DNA from: Thinopyrum elongatum
Lineage: Eukaryota; Streptophyta; Magnoliopsida; Poales; Poaceae
NCBI GenBank assembly: GCA_011799875.1
Contig: CM022298.1
Coordinates: 265,353,757 to 265,417,756 of the forward strand
DNA length: 64,000 nt
Direction of reading: 5' to 3'
Position numbers and translations under genes: made by a program. This document shows, piece by piece, positions 22,431 to 34,327 of the stretch (the first letter of the stretch is position 1; each line of letters begins with the position of its first letter). The notes below the pieces were generated by a model. That model did not search any database, was not told the DNA's origin, and worked only from the letters and a program-made list of their open reading frames with translations.

Positions 22431-25400
22431 ACAATCCCAAGTACACTAAGGTGAGCATGATGAATTCAGCTCAAGCAGAGGATTCTTCAGATGTGATCAT
22501 GGGTAATCTTCAAGTGAACTCTTTTCCTGCTAGAGTATTGTTTGATTCAGGTGCATCGCATTGTTTCATTTCTTTGCCATTCACTGAGAAGCATGATTTG
22601 TGTCCCATAAATATACCAAAGCCTCTATCAATAGTCTCTCCGGGAAAGATTATGACCTCTCGATTGATGGTTCCAGATGTCACCGTCAAGTTGAATGATT
22701 ATTCTTTTCTGGCCTCTCCGATGGTTCTCGGCAATTCTGATATTGATCTCATCCTCACCATGGATTGGCTTTCTGAGCACAAGGCTTTTCTCAATTGTGC
22801 TGAAAAGGAGATTAAATTGACTCATTCTTCTGAAGAGGTGATTATCTTTGCTGCTCGTGATAACACCGTTCGGCTATTCTCTCTCAATGAGAAAGGCGAG
22901 ATCAACGCTATTTCTCAGATTCCAGTTGTTTGTGAGTATCAAGTTGTCTTTCCGGAAGAGCTTCCGGGAATGCCTCCTCACCGGCCAGTTGAGTTCGTTA
23001 TTGAGCTTGAGCCCGGTGAAGAACCCGTATGCAAGCGCCCCTACAAGCTAGGGCCAGAAGAGCTGAAAGAATTGAAGAAACAGCTCGATGAACAAGAATG
23101 TCTGGGTTTGATCAGACCAAGTTCATCTCCTTGGGGATGTGGTGTTCTCTTTGTCCATAAGAAAGATGGTATGGAACGACTTTGCGTCGATTACCGCCCA
23201 TTGAACAAGAAGACAATCAAGAATAAATATCCACTTCCCAATATCAATGAGTTGTTCGAGCAACTCAAAGGTGCAAAGGTGTTTTCCAAGCTTGACCTCC
23301 GTATGGGGTATCACCAGATTCGCATTCGTGAAGAAGATATCCCAAAGACAGCTTTCAGAATGAGCTTTGGTTCTTATGAGAATATTGTCATGTCCTTCGG
23401 GCTTGCAAATGCCCCTCCAACCTTCTCGAGAATGATGAACTTCATCTTCAACCCCTACACCAACGAATTCGTCCTGGTGTATCTCGATGATATCCTGATG
23501 TTCTCCAAGAATAAAGAGGATCATGCTAAACATTTGCGATTGGTGCTCGACAAGCTCAGAGAGTATCAATTCTACGCAAAGTTCTCTAAATGTGAATTCT
23601 GGCTTGATGAAGTTCTTCACCTTGGTCACATCATCTCCTCCAAGGGCATTTCTGTCAATCCTAAAATGGTTGCTTCAATTGTCAACTAGGAGCCTCCTCA
23701 GAACGTCAAGCAGCTTTGCAGTTTCCTCGGGCTTGCAAGTTATTGTAGGAGATTCGTTGAGAACTTCTCAAAAATTGCGAAGCCTCTGTCCAACCTCCTC
23801 CAGAAGAATGTCAAATATTCCTGGACTCCTGAGTGTGACGTTGCCTTCAATACTCTCAAAGAGAAACTCATCACAACTCTGGTCCTTACTCCTCCTGATG
23901 AGTCCAAGCCCTACCAAGTATTCTGTGATGCTTTGTTGCAAGGTCTCGGTGCAGTTCTTATGCAAGAAAAGAAAGTTGTGGCTTATACTTCTCGCCAGTT
24001 GAAGCAAAATGAGAGGAACTACCCCACTCACGATCTTGAGTTGGCGGCAGTTGTCCATGCCTTAATCACATGGAGACATCTCTTGTTGGGCAGGCAAGTG
24101 GACATTTTCACCGATCACAAGAGCCTCAAATATATCTTCACTCAGCCCAACCTCAACCTTCGGCAAACTCATTGGTTCGAGATGATCCAAGAGTACAATG
24201 CAAGCATTGAGTACACTCCAGGCAAGGCAAATGTGCTTGCAGATGCTTTGAGCAGAAAGGCATATTGCAACAGCTTAATTCTCAAGCCATTCCAGCCTGA
24301 TATTTGTGAAGCTTTCCGCAAGCTCAACCTCCAAGTTGTTTGTCAAGGTTTTCTGGCCAACCTTCAAGTCACTCCAACTTTGGAAGACCAAATTCGTGAA
24401 GCGCAACTCCTTGATTCTATGGTGAAGAAGGTGAAATATGGTGTTGCCAAGGGTTTACCCAAATACAAGTGCTATCGCATTGATGACAAAGATACCTTGT
24501 TCTTTGAGGATTGGTTAGTGGTTCCTAAGGGTGATCTAAGGAAGGTCATAATGAACGAAGCACACAATTCTCTCCTGTCCATCCATCCAGGTAGTTCTAA
24601 GATGTATCATGACCTCAAGCAGACATTCTGGTGGACACGAATGAAGCGAGAGATTGCTCAATTCGTGAATGAGTGTGATGTCTGCCGCAGTGTGAAAGCA
24701 GAACACCAGCGTCCAGCAGGACTCCTCCAACCTCTACCTATTCCCGAGTGGAAGTTTGATCATATCGAGATGGACTTTGTCACCGGCTTTCCCAAGTCCA
24801 AGCGAGGGAATGATGCTATCTTCGTTGTCATTGACAAGCTCACAAAAGTGGCTCATTTCTTTCCAGTCAAAGAAACTATCACAGCAGCTCAGTTGGCAGA
24901 CCTATACACCTCCAGAATAGTCTCGTTGCATGGAATTCCTCAATTGATCTCCTCAGATCGCGGAAGCATTTTCACTTCCAAGTTCTGGGACTCCTTCCAA
25001 AAGACCAAGGGCACCAACATTCGTTTCAACACGGCCTTTCATCCTCAAATGAGTGGCCAAGTTGAAAGAGTCAATCAAATCCTTGAAGACATGCTAAGAG
25101 CTTGTGTCATCTTCTTCGGCATGAAGTGGGAAGATTGCCTCCCATTTGCCGAGTTCTCCTCCAACAATAGTTACCAAGCAAGTTCGGGCAAGGCCCCTTT
25201 GAAAATTCTGTATGGCAAAAAGTGTCGTACTCCGCTCAACTAGACCGAGACCGGTGAGCGCCAACTTCTGGGCAATGACTTGATCACTGAAGCTGAAGAA
25301 ATGTGCAGGGTCATCCGTCAAAATCTCAAAGCCGCGCAATTGCGCCAGAAGAGTTACTATGATAGCAAGCACCGTGACTTGGCTTTCGAGATTGGAGACC

Positions 25401-25813
25401 ATGTCTATCTCCGAGTCTCTCCTACGAAAGGCACTCAATGCTTCGGTATCAAAGGGAAGCTTGCCCCATGATATGTGGGTCCTTTCAAGATTGTTGGCAA
25501 AAGAGGCGACCTTGCCTATCAACTTGAGCTCCCTTCCAACTTCTCAAATGTGCATGATGTGTTTCATGTGTCACAACTTCACAAGTGCTTCAAGACGCCC
25601 GAGCACACTATCAACTTCGAAGAGATTGACCTCCAAAAAGACTTGTCTTATCGTGAGCATCCCGTTGCCATTTTGGAAGAAACCGAGCGCAAAACTCGCA
25701 ACAAGTCAATCTAGTTCCACAAAGTTAAGTGGTCTCACCATTCCGATCGAGAAGCTACTTGGGAGTGCGAGGATCACCTCCGTTCCGAATATCCGGAGTT
25801 CTTTCAGTCCTAG
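22431..25813 (+). pseudogene. pol: Tekay pol: protease, RT, RNase H, integrase, chromodomain
   Basis: One frame continues from gag. Protease has DSGASH near 22550. RT has the catalytic YLDD near 23480. RNase H keeps its Asp/Glu/Asp/Asp set (VFCDA, DLELAA, FTDHKS, LADALSRK). Integrase has an HHCC finger (HNSLLSIHP ... CDVCRS), Asp (MDFVTGFP), Asp (SSDRG) and Glu (GQVERVNQ), then a GPF/Y-like region (VGPFKIV) and a chromodomain (KWSHHSDREATWECEDHL), which in related elements reads chromatin marks. Only point stops break it: TAG 23687, TAG 25241, TGA 25469, TAG 25712; the natural end is TAG 25811. No frameshift is seen, so decay looks recent relative to other elements here. Confidence 0.92.
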
Positions 25814-25835
25814 ATCTTGGGACAAGATACTTTTG

Positions 25836-25849
25836 TATTGGAGGAGAGT
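25836..25849 (+). other. Polypurine tract of the Tekay element
   Basis: TATTGGAGGAGAG directly precedes the right LTR, the expected primer for plus-strand DNA synthesis. Confidence 0.55.
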
Positions 25850-28800
25850 TTTAACACCCCATATGTAAAACTTCCCTTTTGGGCATTATATCCAACTTGA
25901 TCCTCATCTAATTCCATGTGGGTTCCTTCATTTGTGGCTTCATTTGTTTTTGTTGTTGTTTTATTTATTGCTTTGCTATGCCTTCATCTTGTTGCATTGT
26001 CATAACATGTTGCTTAATGCTTGGCTAGGCCTTGTTGTGTTGTGCATGGTGGTTTTCACCTCATCATGTCAAGTGCATCATCATGTCAGGGCATCTTCAT
26101 CGCTATTCCCCCTCATCTCTCCACCTCTTCATTTTCTTTTTTTGGCAAGCAACATTATTTGGCTTCGAATAATGTTCAACTTATCCTCAATATTCTATCA
26201 CCATGTCCTAAACCTCTCTGCCAAATTTCATGCAATTTGGAGTTGTTTTGGTTAGGTTCCAAAAAGCCACAAGTTTGAATTATATTCAAACTTGTTTTAT
26301 TTTTCTACCTCTAAAAATGCCCAAACCAATTTATTCAAATAGGGCATAATTCCAGGATCATGGGGATATTTTCATATTCCCCAAATTTCTCTCCTAGGTC
26401 CCTAGCCTTTTCATTTTGTCTTCTGTTTGAGGAAAATGATAAAAGAAAAGAGCAGCAGCAGCAGCCCACCTGGGCCTCGGCCACCAGGCGGCCCAGCTGG
26501 CCCCGCGTGCCAGCCAGCTCGCAGCCTAGGTGCACGACCCTTCCTCTCTTTCTCACCCACTCGTCCCCCTCTAGCGCTTGTCCGCGTGGCACAGGCGGGC
26601 CCGCCCGTTAGCGTATACGAGCGAGCCTGCACCCACCTTTTCGTCCTCTCGCCATCGCCATGGGGACCGCGCGGCCGAGAGCGCGTGAGCTCACCCTGCT
26701 CGCCCCAGGCCCCCTTTTAAACCCTCTTCGTGTCCATCAAACCCCTAGGGTTTCCCTCTTCCCTCCTCTGCCGCCGCTAGGAGCATAGAGCCAACAGATC
26801 TGCCGCTACCGCCGAGTCCGAGCGCATCCAGGAGCACGTGTGCGTCGCCGGCATGCCCGACGTCGACCTTCGCCTCGCTAGCCTTGTCCATCTTCTTCCC
26901 TGACGTCGACTACATCCCCGTCGTCAACTACGTGGAGCTAAGGACCTCGTCCGCGCCGCCTTCTTCCTTGTCTTCAACTCCGGCCACCGTACCTGTTCGA
27001 TCGCCGCCGTCGCCGTCTCCGTCCACTTCTCGCCAAGCCGAGCACACCATCGTATTCCTGGTGAGCTAGCGCACCTCCCTGTCCTCTTTTCCCTCTTGTT
27101 AGCGCGCTCTGTTGTAGATTGCCACGAGCACCCGAATGTGCCGCCGTCAGACCTCGTCGCTGACGATTGCGCAGACCACCGTAGCCCTCCTGCTTGTGTC
27201 CGTCGTATTCGCTGTGCCGCGTAGTGTCGACCAGTGCCTCCAGCTCCTCGCCTAGACCCGCCGCTGCGTCGCGCTCAACCCCGTCGACGCGCCTCTGTAG
27301 CTCATCGCCGGCGTCAATTCCGTCGTCGCCCGGCGCAGCTAGTGGCACCCGTGTGTGCAGGATTCCCAAGCGAACCCGTAGCACCCCTCCGCCGCGTCCC
27401 TGGGCCACCGGAGACCACTACGGCGAGCTCCTCCGTCGTGCGCATCGTCGCCATCGCTGCCCTATTTCCTCTGACCGTGCCGTGTGTCACTGCCAAGTGG
27501 TGTCTAGTGGGACCCACACATCAGCCTCATAGGGGACCAGGGCCCACCTGTCATCCCCTCTTTCTTTTCTCCTTTTTCTTTCTTTTATTTATTCCCAGCG
27601 AATATTCCATTTCAGGAAAGTGGCATCTTTCCAATTCTGGCCGTGTCCAAATCTGGACATTCCAGATCGGGACATTTCCTTTTCTGTCTATTTCCAATTT
27701 AGGCAGTATTTGACTTAATGCACTTGTGAGCATTTTTCCAGAGCAACCCCCACATATTATATATGTTTTTGGGCTAGAAAAATCCAATGAATCCATTGGT
27801 GGCATCCGTTTCATGATTTGAGCAAGTTCATGCCCATGGTATTTATACAGCATATGCCATTTTGTCATTTTCATGTGATTTTCATATGAGCACTTTCATG
27901 ACATGGATAGCTGTGCAATCATGCCATCTTGCTACTAGTTTCATTGGCATGCCAGGATATGTTTTGTAATGAGTGCCACAAGCTTGCAAACATGCCTACA
28001 TGAATATGTTTCTGCCCTGACCTGCTCATTTTTGCTGTCTGAAATCTGCTACATTAACATGCCATGTTTACTTGATGCTACCATCAAATCTATGCATAAT
28101 ATGGAGTTGTTCAGTGATCATGTTTTGGAGACCTTGTTATGCTCTATCCATCCATGCCCCCATTTGCAATTATAGTCTACTGTAGCTTGTTCTTTTCATG
28201 CTCTCAATCTGCTTAGTAGCATACTCTGTCAGCCTGATAACAGTAAGTTCATTTTTGTAAAATGCATAGTTAATATTCTGTGCACCCTATGAGCTTGTGA
28301 GTAGTGCATTTGTAGAGGGCCATGTCCTCTACATGCTCATGCCTTTGGTGTAAATTAATAAAATGCTATGCCTGCTATTGGGTGTCTCTCAAGTGAGCAA
28401 CCTGATGTTATTTTCAGCATGCCCAGATTTCTCCAAGTCTGAGAAATCTGTTTTATTATATTAGCTTCTTGTCTTGTTGGTTTCCATGAATATATTGCTC
28501 ATATGCCCATGCCATGTAATGTGGTTACTTGCCCATGTTGTATACTAGCATGTCATGCTCCTGTTTGCTATAATATGTTCCTGTAGCATATAGTTTACTA
28601 GTCCTAAACTTTGTTGTATGAATCTGTTTTGCCATATTCAGTAAATTCCAGTCTGTTAAACTGTTATCATTTGCCATTTTGCCATGCTGTTTTAAACATG
28701 TTCTATTGAGTTTTAGCAGTAGCTCAGTAGTCATGTTTTGTAGTGTTTGTCATGTACTTCACTGCCATGCCATTTGTTTTCATGTTAAAGCCCTGTTGCA

Positions 28801-29144
28801 TATTCACGTGATGCATCCAAGAGGTCATGTTGCTGTTTCCAACAGATTGCATTGCATTTTGTTTTGCTTGTCATTTGCAAACCGTGCATCCGTTTCCGGT
28901 GATCTTTATATCGATTTCAACTGATATCATCACATCTTTCCAGTGGCATGCTTGGCTTATCAAGATTCTGCACATATCCATTTTGTCTTCATCATTTCAT
29001 TTCCGTTGATGTATCCCTCGTTCCGGTAGAACCGTAGCCCCGTGCATAATGTTCTTCACATGCATTCATGTTAGACTTGCATGAAGCATATGTTCATTGC
29101 CATGCCTTGTTGTTTATTGTATGCTTGTGCTTTCTTGTGGGTAG

Positions 29145-29233
29145 TTCCGGGAGACGAGTTTGAGTCTGAGGACCCTATCGAGTACGTTCACGAGGAGCAA
29201 GGTTTTGATACCACTGAGGACTATCCAGGCAAC
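29145..29233 (+). other. LTR-borne acidic mini-ORF, piece A (right LTR)
   Basis: Same acceptor-like GTGGGTAG and the same open acidic frame as 18595-18683, ending in Asn rather than Lys after YPG. Confidence 0.38.
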
Positions 29234-30459
29234 ATGATCATTACCCCCGACATGACTACTATCTTTGGTTGCTAGTTGTACGTTGCTATCACTATGTCGC
29301 ACTACCTACCACTTATATATATCCCCCTAAATTGCCATGAAAAGCCTCTAACCCACCTTGCTAGCAAACCGTTGTTTGGCTATGTTACCGCTTGCCCAGC
29401 CCTCTTATAGCGTTACTAGTTGCAGGTGCTTTGCAGGTTGTTCCATGTTGGGACATGGACATCTTGGGATATCACAATATCTTTATTTAATTAATGCATC
29501 TATATACTTGGTAAAGGGTGAAAGGCTTGGCCTTTTGCTCGGTGTTTTGTTCCACTCTTGCCGCCTTAGTTTCCGTCATACCGGTGTTATGTTCCTTGAA
29601 TTTTGCGTTCCTAACGCGGTCGGGGTTTATGGGCCCCCCTTGTTTCTTCGTCTAAAGTAAAGCTTTCCTGAGGAGATCCAGCACTGGTTTTACCTTTTGC
29701 TTAATAACAACTAAAACTTGCATAGGGGGTAATTAACCCGAGGATTCTTAATCAACCCCGGGCCAGTGCTCGACATGAGTGTTGGTCCACCTACCTAGCA
29801 GTCGGCGGTGCCGCCTCAGGGCAACTCGATGGTATTCGACTATCGTCCACTTCGCATAGACGGATGAGTCAGTAGATAGAGAGCGCGCGGCTCTGGACAC
29901 GGATCTGACTCACCGGGAGATCTCCTTGGGATAGTTTTCCTTCCTTCAAAGAGCTTGTGCACCGGGATTCCGAGGTTACTCGGATTGTCCCGAGATGGAG
30001 GATTGTCTCCGCGGATCGTGAGAGCTTATTATGGGCTAAGTTGGGACACCCCTGCAGGGTTTAAACTTTCGAAAGCCATGCCCACGGTTATGTGGCAGAT
30101 GGGAGTTTTTAATATCCGGTTGTAGTGAACTTGAAACTAAACTCATTAAAACACATCAACCACGTGTGTAACCGTGATTGTCTCTTTTCGACGAAATTCG
30201 GGAAGAGAACATGGTGGGGTTATGTTTGAACATAAGTTGTTCAGGATCACTTCTTGATCACTACTAGTTTGCGACTGTTGCGTAGTTTCTCATCTTATTC
30301 ATGTATTCGTAAGTTAGCCACCAAACATATGCTTAGTGCTTGCTGCAACTTCACCACTTGACCATGCCGTGCCTACTTAAGCTTGAATAGTCTTGACTCC
30401 ATGGGTAATATGATTGTTGAGTCCCCGTGGCTCACAGTATACTACAACAACAGTTGCAG

Positions 30460-30557
30460 GTACCATTGAGACAGATGCAGGAGATGCCACTGAGCTCCAG
30501 TGGGAGTTTGATGAAGATCGTGGGCGTTTCTATGTTACCTATCCGGACGATCAGTAG
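30460..30557 (+). other. LTR-borne acidic mini-ORF, piece B (right LTR)
   Basis: Same frame as 19912-20009, ending PDDQ and TAG at 30555-30557, after an AACAGTTGCAG acceptor-like sequence. Confidence 0.38.
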
Positions 30558-30828
30558 AGGACCTAGTCGGAGTATCCGGGGATAGTAGCAGGGTGGTTTT
30601 TCTTTTTTATCTAGTCTGTAGTCAGACTCTACTATATGTATGGATGATTGTATGATGATTGTCATATTTATGCTATTCTGGGGCAAGTGTTGCATGGATC
30701 TCGTATTCTATCTATTCACTTGGCTGTATGTATTTGTATGCCACCTTGTTACGCGCTCGAAATGTGATTGTGCCCCTAATCATGAGTTCATCACGTGATT
30801 GGGATAGAATCGCATCTTGGGCATTACA

Positions 30829-30833
30829 GGGGT
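30829..30833. repeat. Target-site duplication GGGGT, right copy
   Basis: Identical to 15273-15277. The 13 bp that follow (30834-30846) are the only visible continuation of the pre-insertion locus before the CACTA-like end. Confidence 0.85.
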
Positions 30834-30846
30834 ATGCAGCGCTAGG

Positions 30847-31080
30847 CACTACAAAATGTGCTCTACTCAGTGACAAAGACCCTGGCGACGAAAGAAGAAA
30901 TGTCGCCTAAAATCTTTTTCTTTGGCGATCCATTGTCACGAGGTGTTTTCATACTTGGGCAGCGCCCACGGTAACTTTGGTGATGTTCTAGCCTGATTTT
31001 GGGCGACGGTATTGGGGGTCACTAGGCATGACCATTTTCAGGGACAGTTTGTATTGTCATAGAAAATGTTTGCCGTGCCG
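30847..31080 (+). mobile_element. CACTA-like transposon terminus
   Basis: Starts CACTACAAAATG, resembling the CACTACAA... ends of plant CACTA (En/Spm) elements, and is followed by repeated GGCGAC/GTCGCC-type subterminal motifs (about 30880-30930 and 31000-31020). No matching right end with a 3-bp duplication was found. I cannot tell whether the B3-like gene to the right lies inside it. Confidence 0.4.
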
Positions 31081-31433
31081 AAAAATATTTGGTGGGTTAA
31101 AAAAATGGTTAACAAAATGGCATGTTGTTTTTCAGAATGTAGTACCTTATAAATTCTGCCATGGCAGAGTTTATAACATATTAGAATCATTTTTTTAGGA
31201 TTTAGGGTTTAGATGCTCATATCGAAATCCATTGATTATTTCTCTGTGCGTGCTCTCAGTATTACAAAAGGGCATAATCTCTTAGTACTAATTAATTGCA
31301 CATACAAATTCATCATCATCACATCAGTACCAGCAATTGCAAAAATAAAAACCCACAGAGATGACAGAGAGTCAAAACTACTCCTCATCTGGTTCAGCAG
31401 CAACGAAACCGAGGAAGAGAAGGTCCCTGCACG
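31081..31433. other. Stretch without a supported gene
   Basis: AT-rich. It contains CATATCGAAATCCATTGATT at 31218, which nearly repeats sequence at 32944 next to the exon 2 acceptor of the B3-like gene. On the minus strand it would be the 3' flank of that gene. Confidence 0.3.
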
Positions 31434-33140
31434 TCATTGGTGTATCACGAAGATCATCCTATCTCCAATATACATTTCGTATACGTCGACTAATTTGCTC
31501 CACCCATTAAGGACGATGCTTCCATCTCCTTGTCGTGAAGCCGAGTATGAAATTGAACTAATGTTCACTGTAGGATGGAGAACAATTGTCAGCTCTCCAT
31601 TCGCACCCATCTCCTTAGGCACAACACGTTAAGGAAGTATCCAGTGGCATAACACAATTTTAACACTTTAAGCAATCTACATAAGTACCTAGACTATTTG
31701 AAGATAATGAGAGTAGATACAATTCTAACCATGAGTATGTCGTCAATGTTGTTCTTGTTCAAAGTGTGCAGCAAGGGCACGTAGGAATGATCTCTTGGTT
31801 CATCATTGTAACCATCTACGAGCATCCAAATTTTATCAACAAAGCCAACGACAAATCACATCTCTTCCCAGGTTACTCTACTTCCTTGAGTAACCTTCAT
31901 GTTGTCTATAAACAATTTTGTTACAATATCAACTCTGTTATAAGCTATGAAAATATTTGTAAATAAGATTTGTTAAATATAACAACTAGATGAATTGTTG
32001 TTAGTTAAAGTTGCTTGATATTTGCCAAAATACTTACATAGGTGAGTTATTGGATCAATGCACAAATGTACCCAGAGGTGACATTTAGGTTTTCCACCTA
32101 GTCTGAGGGACATTTCCATACATACTTCCAACTGGTACACTTTGGCAAATTCTTTCCAAGTATGTCCTATGAAAAAGGTCCTATCTTCTTCATTCCTGAT
32201 CCTGCATAGAAAACAGAAGCCCTCTCTTATCTCCAGATGGACTTGTAGAGTGGTCCTGATAGATCTGTTTATACTAAGCTTCTTCAGAAGTTCGTCTATT
32301 GTAAAGCAGGGGATGCTCTGAGCAAAATTCAGAGATTTCTCAAAATTATTTAGGCTATTTATGAAGTAGGTTCCATTGGTGATAGTGCTAAATACCATAT
32401 CCGACAATGCTTACTAGAATTTAGGAACATCGGGTATCCCAAATTATGTTCTAAATTTGTTATTTTCAGAATGATTTAAGAAAATATCAGTGATGCAATA
32501 CAAATCTGGAATTTACTATATCATAATAATCAAAAAATAATTTTTCAGATTACACATAGGTTACTTCTGACATCTAAAGAGGGGAATGTAGCAGCACATG
32601 GTACCAAGGGGGCACGGTTGGGCCTTTACAAAATATAGTTAGGTCAACCTATTTTTAGATACTTTACATTATAAGCATGATTTCTGTTGAACTCATGAGC
32701 AGACTTTTCTACTTTTGAACCAGTCATGAAATCCATCAACATTTATGTGTTAAAATCCACATGCATAGAATCTTCACAACTTAACCAAACACTTGAACGA
32801 CATGTACATTTGATACACTTCAAATCTAGGAACCATACCATAATTTCTTTGAATCTTTGTAGAAGTGTGATGCGGACATACTTGTCCTCCTGAACATATT
32901 GGAGACCGTATAGATTCCTAGTGTCCAAAAATTTCCGGCACTGCATATCGAAACCCTTGATTATTTAAAAAATAGCATTTAGAGGGGTTTTGTAGTGGAT
33001 TAAGGTAATTTGCATCAGATAAGGAGATGCATATGAAGACTTACCTTCATCTGGTCGGATTGAACATGGCGGCCTAGGTTTTTTTTGGTATGGGAAGTCT
33101 TGAACCACGGCAAGCATCGGTGATAGGCTGCTACCCTCAT
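31434..33140 (-). pseudogene. Putative B3/REM-type transcription factor gene or pseudogene
   Basis: Minus-strand exons can be traced. Exon 1 runs from the ATG at 33140 (MRVAAYHRC...) to 33045, exactly 32 codons, and ends at a strong GTAAGT donor. A 104-bp intron ends ATATGCAG. Exon 2 starts at 32940 (CRKFLDTRNLYGLQYV). Exon 3, about 32410-32038, reads ELLKKLSINRS, then FFIGHTWKEFAKVYQLEV and MSLRLGG, and ends at GTAAGTAT. A last block at 31640-31434 has VPKEMGANGELTI and MYIGDRMIFVIHQ before the stop. The W-x-EF-x-x-x-Y-x-L and IGD-x-MIF patterns resemble two degenerate B3 domains of plant REM factors. The donor of exon 2 and the acceptor of the last exon are unclear, so it may be broken. Confidence 0.42.
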
Positions 33141-33685
33141 CAACATTTTTGATCAAGGGGGAAAGATGGTAGCAATCCTCATCGGCATAGATGAAGCTGC
33201 GGCGAAGTATGGCCGCGATACGCATCGGTCAAAGGTGGCGAGAGGGGCAAGATATAGGATTTGGGACTATACGCAGGCGAGTGGGGGTTTTCAGTGAAGG
33301 AGATGAACAAAGACGGTGATGCTGATGGGACTATACATGGGCGTCTATCTGGTTTGCGCCCACCTGTTAGCTGTAGCACAGAAATATTAGGATAAAAATG
33401 CATCATAAATTTTGTAACCAAGGGATAAGGAAAATACAAGTAAAATAAGAGATTATGTATGAAACACCTTTTATTCTTTTTAACTTTTGCAATTGAAATG
33501 AAATCAGAATGGAGCAGACTTTGTGGGACATTTCATCAATGTCATGCATGAAAAATCAATAAAATAACTAAAATACATTCCCAATTTTATCAAAACAAGG
33601 ATTGGAAATTATTTTAAAGAACGTGACAAAACAATGTAAACATTTGCACAATGTTTACAATGATTGTACCACATCGATTAAATCA
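33141..33685. other. Upstream flank of the B3-like gene
   Basis: No supported gene. On the minus strand this would hold the promoter. Several AT-rich runs are present, but none with a convincing TATA position. Confidence 0.3.
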
Positions 33686-33808
33686 ACCTCGATGTATAGC
33701 CACTTCCCAATTGGTCACCCATCCTAAGACTGCTCCAGCCACAACATGCTTAACGTTCAAGTTGCTTTCGTAATGAGGTACCAAACGGGGAGATGCACCT
33801 TGCTGATA
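33686..33808 (-). repeat. 5S rRNA-derived sequence, copy 1
   Basis: On the minus strand this follows the plant 5S rRNA gene over about 115 bp. The internal control box C region AGGATGGGTGACC is exact (33713-33725), and GGGAAGTGG and a GCTTAACG/CGTTAAGC-like block are in the right order, but the rest has diverged. It is not a functional 5S gene. Paired 5S-derived segments are the hallmark of Cassandra TRIM elements, whose LTRs carry 5S sequence. Confidence 0.55.
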
Positions 33809-33865
33809 TTCTTTGTCAATCACACCTATGACACCTATGAGAATGCCACATACATTCTTCAAAAA

Positions 33866-34240
33866 TTGACCAAACTCATATCACATTTTTGAAAACGTGT
33901 CATGAAGTAATGCCATAAACCTTCTAGAATCAAGTAAACATGTCTTGAAACACCAAGAAATCATTCTCAAAATTGTGAAAACAATGATTGAGGTTAATTT
34001 AATATACATGACTGAAAAGTTGACAAAAAACATTCTCAAAATTTCGAGAACAAGTTGTTGGAGGTAAATTTGACTGATAGGACTTATAAGTTGACCGAAG
34101 TCATATCACATTTTTTGGAAACATGTCATAAAGTAACGCGACAGACATTCTTGAAGCCAATTAACATGTCTTGAAAAAACCAAAAAAATAATTTTCAAAT
34201 TTTTTAAAACTAGGACCTTGAGTTTAATTTAGGTGACAGG
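33866..34240 (+). repeat. Duplicated AT-rich block, period about 222 bp
   Basis: CATATCACATTTTT...GTGTCAT..AGTAA (33872) recurs at about 34094, each time followed ~45 bp later by AACATGTCTTGAAA and then TTCAAA/CTCAAA blocks and a GTTAATTTA or GTTTAATTTAG tail. A shorter partial copy lies between. The block sits between the two 5S-derived segments. Confidence 0.6.
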
Positions 34241-34246
34241 ACGAAT

Positions 34247-34305
34247 CACTATATACATTTAAGCGTGTACAAAACTGGTTTTGTACACACTTAAATGTTA
34301 CAGTG
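34247..34305. repeat. Near-perfect palindrome (hairpin)
   Basis: Arms 34255-34275 and 34278-34298 are 21 bp with one mismatch (ACATTTAAG...AAAAC), separated by TG. Outside them are CACT (34247) and AGTG (34302-34305). It could be a very short foldback element. As DNA or RNA it would form a long stem. Confidence 0.7.
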
Positions 34306-34327
34306 CCCCATCCCATCAATTAATTTA

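Larger units (their letters stand above)
25850..30828 (+). mobile_element. Right LTR (4979 bp) of the Tekay element
   Basis: Matches 15278-20281 and ends GGGCATTACA, followed by the GGGGT duplication. Its first bases read TTTAACACCCC, so the canonical G at the second position is mutated. It keeps the GC-rich leader-like stretch, the ACCCCTAGGGTTT block and both exon-like acidic pieces. The element 15278-30828 is 15,551 bp and structurally complete. Confidence 0.88.

Noticed and set aside
32988..32997. TTTTGTAGTG as the right end of the CACTA-like element that starts at 30847
   Set aside because: Only 10 bp match the left end, the flanking triplets (AGG and GAT) do not agree, and the motif falls inside a well-formed intron of the B3-like gene.
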